This document shows positions 8,180-16,537 of a DNA stretch of 64,000 nucleotides, one piece after another. The position numbers and the translations under genes were made by a program. The notes under the pieces are model-generated. The model had not been told where the DNA came from and made no database searches. It saw only the letters and a list, made by a program, of their open reading frames with translations. Origin of the DNA: JACVRW01 sp963808775 (lineage in GTDB: Bacteria > Actinomycetota > Thermoleophilia > Solirubrobacterales > Thermoleophilaceae); the NCBI GenBank assembly GCA_963808775.1, contig CAWEGR010000002.1, forward strand, positions 26,319-90,318, given 5' to 3'. Within the stretch, counting starts at the first letter, position 1, and every line of letters starts with the position of its first letter.

Positions 8180-9214
8180 CTAGAAAAGCTGGTTCTCCCC
8201 GGCGAAGATCTCGGAGACGGAGTCGTCGACGAAGATGCGCCGGATCGAGTCCTCGAGGACGTCGGCGCAGCTGAGCTGGGTGATGATGTCCGGCGCGCCC
8301 TCGCGCATCGGAACGGTGTCCGTGACGACGATCCCGCTGAGCGGCCCGCTCTCGAGGATCTCGAAGGCGCGGCCGGAGAAGAGGCCGTGGGTGGCCACGG
8401 CGAAGACGCGGTTGGCGCCCTCGTCGAGCACGGTCTGCGCGGCCGCGCTGAGCGTCCCGCCCGTGTCGATGATGTCGTCGACGATCACCGCGGTCTTGTT
8501 CTTCACGTCGCCGATCACGTAGCCGATCTCGGCCACCTGCTGCGCGGGCCGCTCCTTCTCCATCAGCGCGTAGGGAGCGCCGACCTTCTGGGCGAACTTG
8601 CGCACGAGCTTCACGCGGCCGGCGTCCGGGGCGATGATCACGAGCTCTTCTTTGGCGAGGCGATCCGTGACGAACTGGGTCAGGATCGGCATCGCCGTCA
8701 TGTGGTCGACGGGCTTCGAGAAGAAGCCCTGGACCTGGCCCGCGTGCAGGTCCATCGTGACCAGCCGGTCGATGCCCGCGCTCTCGAGCACGTCCGCCAC
8801 GAGCCGCGCCGAGATCGGCTCGCGCGGGGCGGACTTCTTGTCCTGGCGCGAGTAGCCGTACCAGGGGGTGACCGCCACGATCCTGTGTGCCGACGCGTGC
8901 TTGGCCGCGTGGACCATCAGGAGCAGCTCCCAGAGCGCGTCGTTGACGGTCAGGCCCTCGCGCTCCGAGCCGCAGATCGACTGCACGATGAACAGGTCCG
9001 CGCCGCGGATCGACTCCGCGTAGCGGCAGTAGACCTCGCCGTCGGCGAAGGTCTTGAGACCGGCGTCCGTGAGCTCCACGCCGAGCTTGCTCGCGATCTT
9101 GCCGGCGAGCTCGCGGCTCGCACGGCCCGAGGTCAGCATCAGGCGCTTCTCGTAGCCGGCCGGAAGGCTCGTTTCTGGCGCAGGCACAGTGGCCGGGTCC
9201 AGCAGCTTGCTCAT
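8180..9214 (-). CDS. prs: Ribose-phosphate pyrophosphokinase (PRPP synthetase)
   Basis: 344 aa. Makes 5-phosphoribosyl-1-pyrophosphate from ribose-5-phosphate and ATP for nucleotide, His and Trp synthesis. Diagnostic pieces: FADGEVYCRYAESIRGADLF near the N-terminus, the flexible ATP loop YSRQDKKSAPREPISA, the metal/substrate site DLHAGQVQGFF, and the PRPP-binding loop VIVDDIIDTGGT. The length is normal apart from a ~20-residue N-terminal extension. Its ATG overlaps the glmU TGA (ATGA), the classic glmU-prs pair. The hairpin just downstream suggests the transcript ends here. Confidence 0.96.
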   Translation of the reverse strand: MSKLLDPATVPAPETSLPAGYEKRLMLTSGRASRELAGKIASKLGVELTDAGLKTFADGEVYCRYAESIRGADLFIVQSICGSEREGLTVNDALWELLLMVHAAKHASAHRIVAVTPWYGYSRQDKKSAPREPISARLVADVLESAGIDRLVTMDLHAGQVQGFFSKPVDHMTAMPILTQFVTDRLAKEELVIIAPDAGRVKLVRKFAQKVGAPYALMEKERPAQQVAEIGYVIGDVKNKTAVIVDDIIDTGGTLSAAAQTVLDEGANRVFAVATHGLFSGRAFEILESGPLSGIVVTDTVPMREGAPDIITQLSCADVLEDSIRRIFVDDSVSEIFAGENQLF

Positions 9215-10584
9215 GGCGAGTCGTCCTCCACGCGATCCGCGTAGCCCTCGATGTTCTTCTGCTTCTCCCGAGCGATCCCGAGCGCTCCCTCGGGAACGTC
9301 GCCGGTGATCACAGATCCCGCCCCAGTGTACGCCCGATCACCGACGTCAACGGGAGCGATCAGGGACGTGTGAATGCCCGTCTTCACGCTCTTTCCGAGC
9401 TTCGTGCGGTGCTTCTCGCGCCCGTCGTAGTTCGCCGTGATCGTGCTGGCCCCGAGGTTGGCCCCGTCGCCGACGTCGGCGTCCCCGATGTACGAGAGAT
9501 GCGGCACCTTCGCGCCCGCGCCGACGTCCGAGTTCTTGACCTCGACGTAGGTGCCGACCTTGGCCCCCTCGCGGATCACGGTGCCCGGGCGCAGGTAGGC
9601 GAACGGCCCGATCGTCGCGCGCTCGTGGACCTCCGCCTCGACGGCGTAGGAGTGCACCAGGGTGGCTCCCTCGCGAACGTCGCAGTCGATCAGGGTGGTG
9701 TGCGGCCCGATCTCGCAGTGCTCGCCGACCCGCGTCGAGCCGAGCAGGCTGACCCCGGGGCCGATCGTCGTGTTGTGGCCGATCGCCACGTCCGCCTCGA
9801 CCCGTGTGTTGAGGGGCCCGAGGAAGGTCACGCCGCTCATCGCGTGCTCGTCCAGGATGCGCCGCTGGGCGACCTCCTCCGCCTGCATCAGGCCGGCGCG
9901 GTCGTTCACGCCGATCGCGATGTGCGAATCGGTCGTCGCGTGCATGGCGATCGTGCCGCCCTCGGCGGCGATCACCGGGAAGATGCCAGTGAGGTAGAGC
10001 TCGCCGTCCTCGAGCCCGACCTTGCCGAGCGAGTCGAACAGGAGCTCGGCGCCGACGACGTAGCTGCCGAGGTTGATCTCCCGCACGGCGAGGACCTCCG
10101 CGGACAGGCCCTCGGTGTACTTCGTCTCGACGATGCGGTCAAAGCCGCCGTCCGTCCCGCGGACGATGCGGCCGTAGCCCGTCGGGTCGAGCTCCTCGGT
10201 CGTGAGGATCGTGGCGGCGGCGTCCTGGGCCTCGTGGTCCGCGATCAGGCCCGCTATCTGCTCGGCCGTGACGAGCGGGTGGTCGCCCGAGAGGATCACG
10301 ACGGCGCCATGGTCGACCGTGCCCTGCGCCGCCAGGACCGCCGCGGCCGTGCCCTCGCCCTCGGCCTGCGCGACGGCCTCGACCCCGTCGGGCAGCTCCT
10401 CGGCGACGCCGTCCCCAGGCCTGACCACGCACACGACGCGCTCCGCGCCCGCGGCGCGGCCGGCGTCGATGACCCACTCGATCATCGGCTTCCCGCAGAC
10501 CTCGTGGAGCACCTTCGCGGTGTCCGAGCGCATGCGCGTGCCGTGGCCGGCGGCCATGATCAGGACCGTGAAGGGCGCGGCCAT
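9211..10584 (-). CDS. glmU: Bifunctional GlmU: GlcNAc-1-P uridyltransferase / GlcN-1-P acetyltransferase
   Basis: 457 aa from the ATG at 10584. Catalyses the last two steps to UDP-GlcNAc for peptidoglycan. The N-terminal pyrophosphorylase domain begins FTVLIMAAGHGTRMRSD, with the Lys of KVLHEV and the ILSGDHPL motif. The C-terminal half is a left-handed beta-helix of hexapeptide repeats with the acetyltransferase residues in YVEVKNSDVGAG and GDADVGDGANLGASTITANYDG. A longer open frame upstream (to 10656) lacks family similarity, so the MAAPFT start is used. It overlaps prs by 4 bp. Confidence 0.96.
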   Translation of the reverse strand: MAAPFTVLIMAAGHGTRMRSDTAKVLHEVCGKPMIEWVIDAGRAAGAERVVCVVRPGDGVAEELPDGVEAVAQAEGEGTAAAVLAAQGTVDHGAVVILSGDHPLVTAEQIAGLIADHEAQDAAATILTTEELDPTGYGRIVRGTDGGFDRIVETKYTEGLSAEVLAVREINLGSYVVGAELLFDSLGKVGLEDGELYLTGIFPVIAAEGGTIAMHATTDSHIAIGVNDRAGLMQAEEVAQRRILDEHAMSGVTFLGPLNTRVEADVAIGHNTTIGPGVSLLGSTRVGEHCEIGPHTTLIDCDVREGATLVHSYAVEAEVHERATIGPFAYLRPGTVIREGAKVGTYVEVKNSDVGAGAKVPHLSYIGDADVGDGANLGASTITANYDGREKHRTKLGKSVKTGIHTSLIAPVDVGDRAYTGAGSVITGDVPEGALGIAREKQKNIEGYADRVEDDSP

Positions 10585-10725
10585 GGAGTCGGGAGCGTAG
10601 CGACAGGCGGGCGCATCGGGTGCGGTGTCGCGACTTCGTGTTGTCCAGCGACGCAAAGTCGTGACACCGGCGCGATCTGGTCCCCGCGGAAGGGGCGTCA
10701 GCGGCTACTCTGAGCGCGCCGCATT

Positions 10726-10797
10726 TGGGGGGTCGTCCAGCTGGCAGGACATCAGGTTTTGGTCCTGAGAACGGGGGTTCGAGTCCCTCCCCCCCAG
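10726..10797 (+). tRNA. tRNA-Gln (anticodon TTG)
   Basis: Cloverleaf by eye: acceptor TGGGGGG/CCCCCCA, D-stem GTCC/GGAC, anticodon stem TCAGG/CCTGA around TTTTGGT (TTG), T-arm with GGTTCGAGTCC. The U-A first acceptor pair is typical of tRNA-Gln. Discriminator G; CCA is not encoded. Confidence 0.93.
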
Positions 10798-10858
10798 TCG
10801 CTCCGCAGTGTGAAGTGCGACACAGATGCCCCTCCATCACGGGCGTATCATTTGACAC

Positions 10859-11035
10859 ATGGAGCCGATCACGTTCTTCCTCATCGGGTTTTTCGTCCTC
10901 GCGATTGGCCTCGGGCCTGTGTTCGGCGCCGAGAGCCGTCCGGAGTTCCTCCGCCCCGACCTGCGCCGCGGCGGGCCGCGGCTGATCGACCATCTGGCGC
11001 TCGCGCGCATGCGCCAGCGCCGCAGCCGCCCGTAG
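10859..11035 (+). CDS. Small single-span membrane protein (58 aa), unknown function
   Basis: Open frame of 58 codons from an ATG 61 bp after tRNA-Gln. Residues ~4-22 form one strongly hydrophobic helix (ITFFLIGFFVLAIGLGPVF), followed by a basic, probably cytoplasmic tail with RRGG and a run of Arg at the end. Third-position GC is high, as in neighbouring genes. No homologue is recognised. It ends 3 bp before the convergent PucR-type regulator gene. A real gene is likely from composition and the TM/basic-tail organisation, but it could be spurious. Confidence 0.55.
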   Translation: MEPITFFLIGFFVLAIGLGPVFGAESRPEFLRPDLRRGGPRLIDHLALARMRQRRSRP

Positions 11036-11038
11036 CGC

Positions 11039-12292
11039 TCAGCGGTCCTTCTGCTCGCGCGGGACCCGGCCCGCCTCGGTGCCCTTCTCCGAGGCCGGCC
11101 CGCCCGGCGCCGTGACGCCGAGCACCCGCATCGCCTTGAGGCCGAGCGAGAGCCGCTCGCGCCCGTCCGTCGAGCCGACGTCGAGCGCCGTGAGCTCCTT
11201 CACCCGCTCGAGCCGGTAGCGGATCGTGTGCCGGTGGGTGAAGAGCCGCTCGGCCGTGCGGGCGACGTTGCCGTCGGCGTCGAGGAACGTCTCGAGGGTG
11301 CGGACGAGCTCCGTCTCGTACTGCTCGTCGTAGGCCACGAGCGGCGCGACCGTCTCGTCGTAGAAGCCGCGCAGCTCGCGCGGGTCCTCGCTCATCGCCG
11401 GCAGCAGCAGCCGGTACGCCCCCGTCTCCTCGAAGGACAGCCGGCCGTCGCCGCGCGCCTCGGCCACGTTGGCGGCGAGCAGGGCCTCGGAGCAGGCGCG
11501 GTGGAGGTCGGCCGGATCGCTCGCGTGGCGTGAGCGCGCGACGGTCAGCAGGAATCCCGGCAGGCTCGACTCGAGCTCGCGCAGCACGGCGTCGGCGAGC
11601 CTCCGTCCGCTCGCCGCATCCTGGCCGGGCGCGAGAATCACGAGCTCGCGCTCGTCGCGTGCGCTCGGCAGCTCCGTCTGGACGAGCGCCGCGAGACAGC
11701 CGCGCTCGACCGCCCGCGCCCCGCGCTCCGCCAGCGTCACGACCCGCGCCCGCCAGTCGCCCTCCTCGGGATGCTGGGGCCGGGCGCGCACGACGATCGC
11801 GGTGGCCCCGGCACCCAGGTCGCAGCCGAGCTCGCTCGCGCGGGCGACGATGTTCTCGCGGTCCGTGATGCGCCGCGCGAGCAGGTCGCCGAGGAAGTCC
11901 CCGACCGCCTCCTCGCTCGCGCGCTCCGGCGCCTTGGCCCGCTCGAGCTCGAGCGCGATCAGGTTCGCCACGAGCCTCAGCAGCGCGGGCGGCGGCAGCT
12001 CGGCCCGCGCGCGGAGGCGCAGGCGGCCGACCGCGGCGTCAGCCACGCGCAGCTCGACCGTCTCGGTTCCGCTCTCGCCCGCCATCACGGCCCGCTCGTC
12101 CTCGGGCGAGGCGCACGCCACGGCCAGCACGCTGCTCGCCGAGTCGAGCACGATCACGCTCGCCTCGAGCGCCCGGCTCGCGGCCCGGGTAACGGAGGGC
12201 AGGCCCGCTCCGGACTCGACCGCCTCCGAGACCTCTTCGAGCGCGGCCAGGAAGCCGCCGGCCGGCGCTACCGGCTCAGGCGTACTGGTCAT
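11039..12292 (-). CDS. PucR/CdaR-type transcriptional regulator
   Basis: 417 aa. The C-terminal ~60 residues are a PucR C-terminal helix-turn-helix domain: TLETFLDADGNVARTAERLF then THRHTIRYRLERVKELTALD, the family's most conserved stretch. The middle resembles the GGDEF-like region of the same family, and the N-terminal ~150 residues resemble a small sensor region. Members usually activate nearby purine, sugar-acid or amino-acid catabolic genes. No obvious target operon is adjacent, so the ligand is unknown. The start overlaps the upstream small membrane gene by 17 bp. Confidence 0.85.
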   Translation of the reverse strand: MTSTPEPVAPAGGFLAALEEVSEAVESGAGLPSVTRAASRALEASVIVLDSASSVLAVACASPEDERAVMAGESGTETVELRVADAAVGRLRLRARAELPPPALLRLVANLIALELERAKAPERASEEAVGDFLGDLLARRITDRENIVARASELGCDLGAGATAIVVRARPQHPEEGDWRARVVTLAERGARAVERGCLAALVQTELPSARDERELVILAPGQDAASGRRLADAVLRELESSLPGFLLTVARSRHASDPADLHRACSEALLAANVAEARGDGRLSFEETGAYRLLLPAMSEDPRELRGFYDETVAPLVAYDEQYETELVRTLETFLDADGNVARTAERLFTHRHTIRYRLERVKELTALDVGSTDGRERLSLGLKAMRVLGVTAPGGPASEKGTEAGRVPREQKDR

Positions 12293-12500
12293 AGGTCCAG
12301 ACGACGGCGAGGCCGATCCCCACGCCGATCCCGAGCAGCGTCCCCAGGATGTAGAGCGTCAGAAAGCTCGCCGCGGCCTTCTCCCAGAGGCGTCCGTAGC
12401 AGCGCCAGGCCGGCACCAGGATCAGCGCGATGTAACAGGCGCCGGCGAGACCGGCGGCCAGGCCGATCGCGATCTCGGTGTTCGAGAGATCCAGGTTCAT
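12276..12500 (-). CDS. Small two-span membrane protein (74 aa), unknown function
   Basis: 74 aa with two predicted membrane helices (~9-30 and ~42-67) joined by a short Arg/Lys-containing loop; N-terminus MNLDLSNTEIAIG. It overlaps the DedA-PAP2 gene upstream by 4 bp and the PucR-type gene downstream by 17 bp, so it is translated as part of that string. No family recognised. The composition and overlaps support a real gene; function cannot be inferred. Confidence 0.7.
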   Translation of the reverse strand: MNLDLSNTEIAIGLAAGLAGACYIALILVPAWRCYGRLWEKAAASFLTLYILGTLLGIGVGIGLAVVWTYDQYA

Positions 12501-14096
12501 TGCTGCGCGTGAGCGAGCCGGCGCTCCGGCGAGTCCGGGTCGGGCTCGCCCTCATTGTTGCGGATGTAGTCGACGACCAGGGCGATCACGGCGAGCGCCG
12601 CGAAGATGCCGCACCCGATTCCCCAACCGCCCGCAACGTCGGACCAGTAGTGCGCCCGCAGGTAGATCCGCGAGAGCCCCACCGCCGCCGCGATCCCGAT
12701 CGCCACGAACACGAGCATCCCGCTCGCGACGAGCCCGAGCCTGCGGGTGAGCACCACCGCCACGGCGATCCAGGCGGTCGCGTAGGCGGCGTGCCCGCTC
12801 GGATAGGACGAGAGGGAGGTGTCGATGAGCGGGCCCGCGGGCCGGGGCCGGTCGATCGCTCCCTTCGTGATGTGAACGGCGGCGTAGACGAGCGCGAGGC
12901 CGATCACGAGGCACACGATCTCGGTCCAGCGTCGCTTCGACGCGAGCAGGATCGAGGCGCCGAGCACGATGGCCCGCCGCGACCGGCAACGAGCCGAGCT
13001 CCGTGATCACCTTCGCGATGTCGATCGCCATCTCGTTCGCGAGCCGGTCGCCGAGGTCGAGCAGCTCGGTGTCGAGCGGGGTCGGGCCGGGATCGCGGGC
13101 CAGCTCTACGAGGTAGAGCGTGTAGACGAAGAAGCCGACGCCGGCGACCGCCACCGCGGTCGTCAGCTCGAGCCCGAGGTCGCCGGGCGTGACCCGCCCC
13201 CAGAGGAAGCGGACGTGCGGCCAGACCACGCGCACCACGGGCTCGATCACGTGGCGCTTGAGCGGTCGCGCCACCGCCACGAGCGGCCGCACCAGTGGAT
13301 GGCGCTCGTGCTCGAGCAGCCAGTCGCGGATCAGCGCGCGGCGCTTGTACGCGACCACGATGCCGACGATCACGGCGATCGTGACGCCGAACCCGAAGGC
13401 CGCCTGGCCCGCGATGTGAGCCACGCGGTCGAACGAGCGCCAGAAGATGAAGCCGAGGACGCAGAAGATCGTGGCCCACAGCCCGGTGCCGACGATGCTG
13501 TACGGGATGAAGCGCCGGTAGGCGAGGCCCGACGAGCCCGCGATGAACGGGGCGAGCGCCCGCACCAGGCCGATGAAGCGCCCGATCAGGATCGTCTTGC
13601 CCCCGTGCTTGTCGAAGTAGCGCTCGACCTGCTCGAGCCGCTCGTGCGTGATCTTCACCCGCGGCCCATGCTTCTCGAGGAAGCCGCGGCCGAGCCTGCG
13701 GCCGATGAAGAAGCTCGTCGTGTCGCCGAGGATGGCCGCGATCCAGACGATCGCGATCAGCGGCAGCAGCTGGATCGTGCCCTCGCCCGCGATCACCCCG
13801 CCTGCGATGACCACGGTCTCGCCCGGCGCCACGAGCCCCACGAAGGCGCCCGTCTCGAGGAACGCCATCACGCCCACGAGCGCGTAGGTCCAGGTCCCGA
13901 GGGCGTTCGCCACGTCCCCGATCACCTTCTTCGGGTCTGGCAGCTCCGACAGCACGCCGCTCGCGTAGACGCCGAGCGCGAGCGCGATCGCTATGGCCAG
14001 GGCCCGCCGCTCGAGCGAGAGCTTCCGCCACTTCCAGATCACCCACGCGACGACGAGCACCGCGGCGACGGCGGCGATGACCTCCCGCATGTGCAC
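12497..14096 (-). CDS. DedA-family / PAP2 phosphatase fusion membrane protein (frameshift near 12972)
   Basis: The N-terminal ~230 residues are a DedA/SNARE-associated (VTT) membrane domain, with GAFVGLVAPGETVVIAGG and RFIGLVRALAPFIAGSSG. A linker follows, then a PAP2 phosphatase domain carrying all three motifs: KGAIDRPRP, YPSGHAAY and SRIYLRAHYWSD. DedA proteins act in lipid/undecaprenyl-phosphate flipping, and PAP2 enzymes dephosphorylate lipid pyrophosphates, so a role in undecaprenyl carrier recycling is plausible. The reading frame breaks between VITELGSLPVA and IVLGASILLASKRR; a single-base indel at ~12965-12980 accounts for it. DedA-PAP2 fusions are known, so one protein is the likely truth. 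Confidence 0.82.
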
Positions 14097-14111
14097 GCGG
14101 GGGAGGGTACG

Positions 14112-14956
14112 TCAGGGTTCGCGGAATGCCGCAAGCAGGGAGCCGGGGAGCGCCGCGACGGCCGCCTCCGCGCTCCCGCGCGCCTCGAACAGGCCGAAGC
14201 AGGTGGGCCCCGAGCCGCTCACCGCCGCTGCCGCGGCGCCGGCGTCGCGGAGCGCGTCGAGTCGCGCGGCGAGGTCGGGGCGCAGGCTGAGAGCGGCCGG
14301 CTCGAGGTCGTTCTCGACGGCGGCCGCAAGCGCCGGCGCGCCCGCCGCGGCGAGGGTGCGCAGCCGCTCTGCGTCGAGCCGCTCACGGCCGAGACCGAGC
14401 CGGTCGAGCTCCGCATAGACGGCGGCGGTGGAGAGTCCGTCCCGATCCGGGACGAGGACCGCGAAGAGCGGCGGCAGGCCGACGGGCTCGACGAGCTCGC
14501 CGACCCCCTGGACGAGCGCGTGGCGCGGCTCGACCTGGCTCGGCACGTCCGACCCGAGCCGAGCCGCCAGCGCCCGCAGGCCCGCCGGATCGAGCGGTAG
14601 GCCGGCCATCCGGTTGACGATCCGCAGCGCCGCGGCGGCGTCCGCGCTCCCGCCCCCGAGGCCGGCGGCGACCGGAATGCGCTTGCCGATCCTGAGCCCC
14701 ACGGGCGGCAGGTTGGGCGCGGCGTGCTCGCGGAACGCGCGGATCGCCGTCAACGCCAGGTTGTCGCCGCTCACGCCCGGACACTCGACGCTGTCCTCGC
14801 CGAACCCGTCGGGCCGCCGTGCACCTCGTCGGCGAGGTCGAGCGACGCGAACAGCGAGCAGAGCGGGTGCAGTCCGTCCGGTCGCGCGCGCCCGACGTGC
14901 AGGACGAGGTTCAGCTTCGCGTATGCGCGCTCGTGCTGGAGCACTGTCAGCCCCAT
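14112..14956 (-). CDS. ispE: 4-diphosphocytidyl-2-C-methyl-D-erythritol kinase (frameshift near 14815)
   Basis: GHMP-family kinase of the MEP isoprenoid pathway. The N-terminus MGLTVLQHERAYAKLNLVLH is in one frame, and from ~14815 the protein continues in another with ECPGVSGDNLALTAIRAF, the ATP-binding motif PVAAGLGGGSADAAAALR, and the C-terminal SGSGPTCFGLFE. The segment around the break looks short, so a few bases may be missing as well as the frame. The gene follows rsmA with a 10-bp overlap, the conserved metG-tatD-rsmA-ispE order. It is normally essential, so the break is probably a sequence error. Confidence 0.88.
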
Positions 14957-15780
14957 CCCCCGAGGGTGTCGTGGAGCCGCCGCCACTCGTCCGGCGCGAG
15001 CCGCTCGGCGCGGGCGTCCGCCGGCTGGCCGAGCTCGACGAGCGCCGCCCGCGCGGCGTCGCGGATGCCCTCGGGTGCTCCGGGAGCGAGCGCGAGCGAG
15101 CCCGCAAGGGCCTTGCGGCGGTGAGCGAACCCGGCGTGCACGAGCGCGGGGAGCCCCTCGGGCGGCGAGGGGCCGATGCGCCGAAGGACCAGGAGAGCCG
15201 ACTCGACGTTTGGCTCGGGGTGGAACACCGTGCGCGGCACCCGCCGCCGCACCCTCACGTCGCATGCGAGCTGCGCCAGGACGGAGGTGGCGCCGTAGGT
15301 CTTCGACCCGGGCTTCGCGGCGAGCCGCTCCCCCACCTCGCGCTGGACCATCGCCACCCAGAGCCGCGCGCCCGGCAGCTCCTCGATCGACTTGAGCAGC
15401 ACCGTCGCGGCCACGCCGTACGGGAGATTCGCGACCACCTTCCCCGGCGACGGGTCGAGCGCCGCCAGGTCGAGCCTCACCGCGTCGGCCAGATGGAGCG
15501 TGACGTTCGCGAACGGACCGAGCGCATCCCGAAGCGCCGGCTCGAGCGAGCGGTCGACCTCGACCACGTGCAGCCAGCCCACGCGCGGCGCCAGGTACTC
15601 GGACAGCACGCCGAGGCCGCCGCCCACCTCGAGCACCGTGTCGCCGGGGTCGAGCTCGGCGGCGTCGCCGATCACGCGCAGGATGTTGTCGTCGATCAGG
15701 AAGTTCTGGCCGAGCTCGCGGTTTGGCCGCACCCCGAACTCGCGCAGGCGCCGGATCGACCCCTGCCGCGGAGCACTCAC
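14947..15780 (-). CDS. rsmA: 16S rRNA (A1518/A1519-N6)-dimethyltransferase
   Basis: 277 aa from a GTG overlapping the tatD stop (GTGA). RsmA/KsgA dimethylates two adjacent adenines in 16S helix 45. Signatures: NRELGQNFLIDDNI, SAM-binding motif I VLEVGGGLGVLSEYL, acidic motif II (VVEVDRSLEP), motif IV KVVANLPYGVAA and the family stretch VPRTVFHPEPNVESAL. The C-terminal helical domain has the usual RRKAL. A larger upstream frame is only a shadow of tatD/metG. The 3' end overlaps ispE by 10 bp. Confidence 0.95.
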   Translation of the reverse strand: MSAPRQGSIRRLREFGVRPNRELGQNFLIDDNILRVIGDAAELDPGDTVLEVGGGLGVLSEYLAPRVGWLHVVEVDRSLEPALRDALGPFANVTLHLADAVRLDLAALDPSPGKVVANLPYGVAATVLLKSIEELPGARLWVAMVQREVGERLAAKPGSKTYGATSVLAQLACDVRVRRRVPRTVFHPEPNVESALLVLRRIGPSPPEGLPALVHAGFAHRRKALAGSLALAPGAPEGIRDAARAALVELGQPADARAERLAPDEWRRLHDTLGGWG

Positions 15781-16529
15781 GGTCCGAAGACGCGCTCCGC
15801 GTTCGCGTCGACCGCGCGCTCGAGCTCCGCGTAGTCGACCCCGCGGAGGTCGGCCACGAGGCGGGCGGTGTGGATCACGTTGGCCGGCTCGTTGGGCCTG
15901 CCGCGCACCGGCTGGGGCGACAGGTAGGGCGCGTCGGTCTCGACCAGGAGCAGCTCGGCGGGCACGCGCTCCGCGGCGTCGCGCAGGTCGCTCGCCTTCG
16001 GGTACGTGACGTTCCCGGCGAACGAGCACAGGTAGCCGCGCTCGACGCACTCGTCTAGCCGGTCCGCCGCCGAGAAGCAGTGCATGACGACCGCTGCGAG
16101 CGAGCCCGCGTGCTCGCGCAGGATCGCGAACGTGTCGTCCTCGGCGGCGCGCGTGTGGATGACCACCGGAAGGCCGGCCCGGCCGGCGAGCTCGAGCTGC
16201 GCCTCGAAGGCGCGCCGCTGGTCGGCGCGCGGGGCGTAGTCGCGGAAGTAGTCGAGACCGGTCTCGCCGATCGCCCGCGCGCGCGGGTGGCCGGCCGCCT
16301 CCTCGATCTCCGCGAGCGCGGCGGCATCGAATCTCTCCGTCTCGTGCGGGTGGCGGCCGACGATCGCCACCACCCCCTCGTGCTCCTCGGCCGCCGCGAG
16401 GGCGCGCGCGATCGAGGGTCCGTTCATGCCGACGGTCGCAAGCCGGCCGACCCCCGCCGCGCGCGCTCTCTCGACGAGCGTCGAGTCGTCCGGCTCGCAG
16501 GCGTCGAGGTGGCAGTGCGTGTCGATCAC
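15777..16529 (-). CDS. tatD: TatD-family metal-dependent DNase
   Basis: 250 aa from GTG (VIDTHCHLDA). Amidohydrolase-fold TatD nuclease with the metal ligands in DTHCHLD, the Glu of AIGETGLDYFRD, VIHTRAAEDD, VMHCFSA, and LLVETDAPYLSPQPVRGRPN. TatD proteins are 3'-5' exonucleases acting on damaged DNA or RNA. It lies 8 bp after metG and overlaps rsmA by 4 bp, the conserved arrangement in actinobacteria and firmicutes. Confidence 0.93.
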   Translation of the reverse strand: MIDTHCHLDACEPDDSTLVERARAAGVGRLATVGMNGPSIARALAAAEEHEGVVAIVGRHPHETERFDAAALAEIEEAAGHPRARAIGETGLDYFRDYAPRADQRRAFEAQLELAGRAGLPVVIHTRAAEDDTFAILREHAGSLAAVVMHCFSAADRLDECVERGYLCSFAGNVTYPKASDLRDAAERVPAELLLVETDAPYLSPQPVRGRPNEPANVIHTARLVADLRGVDYAELERAVDANAERVFGP

Positions 16530-16537
16530 GGCCGCGC

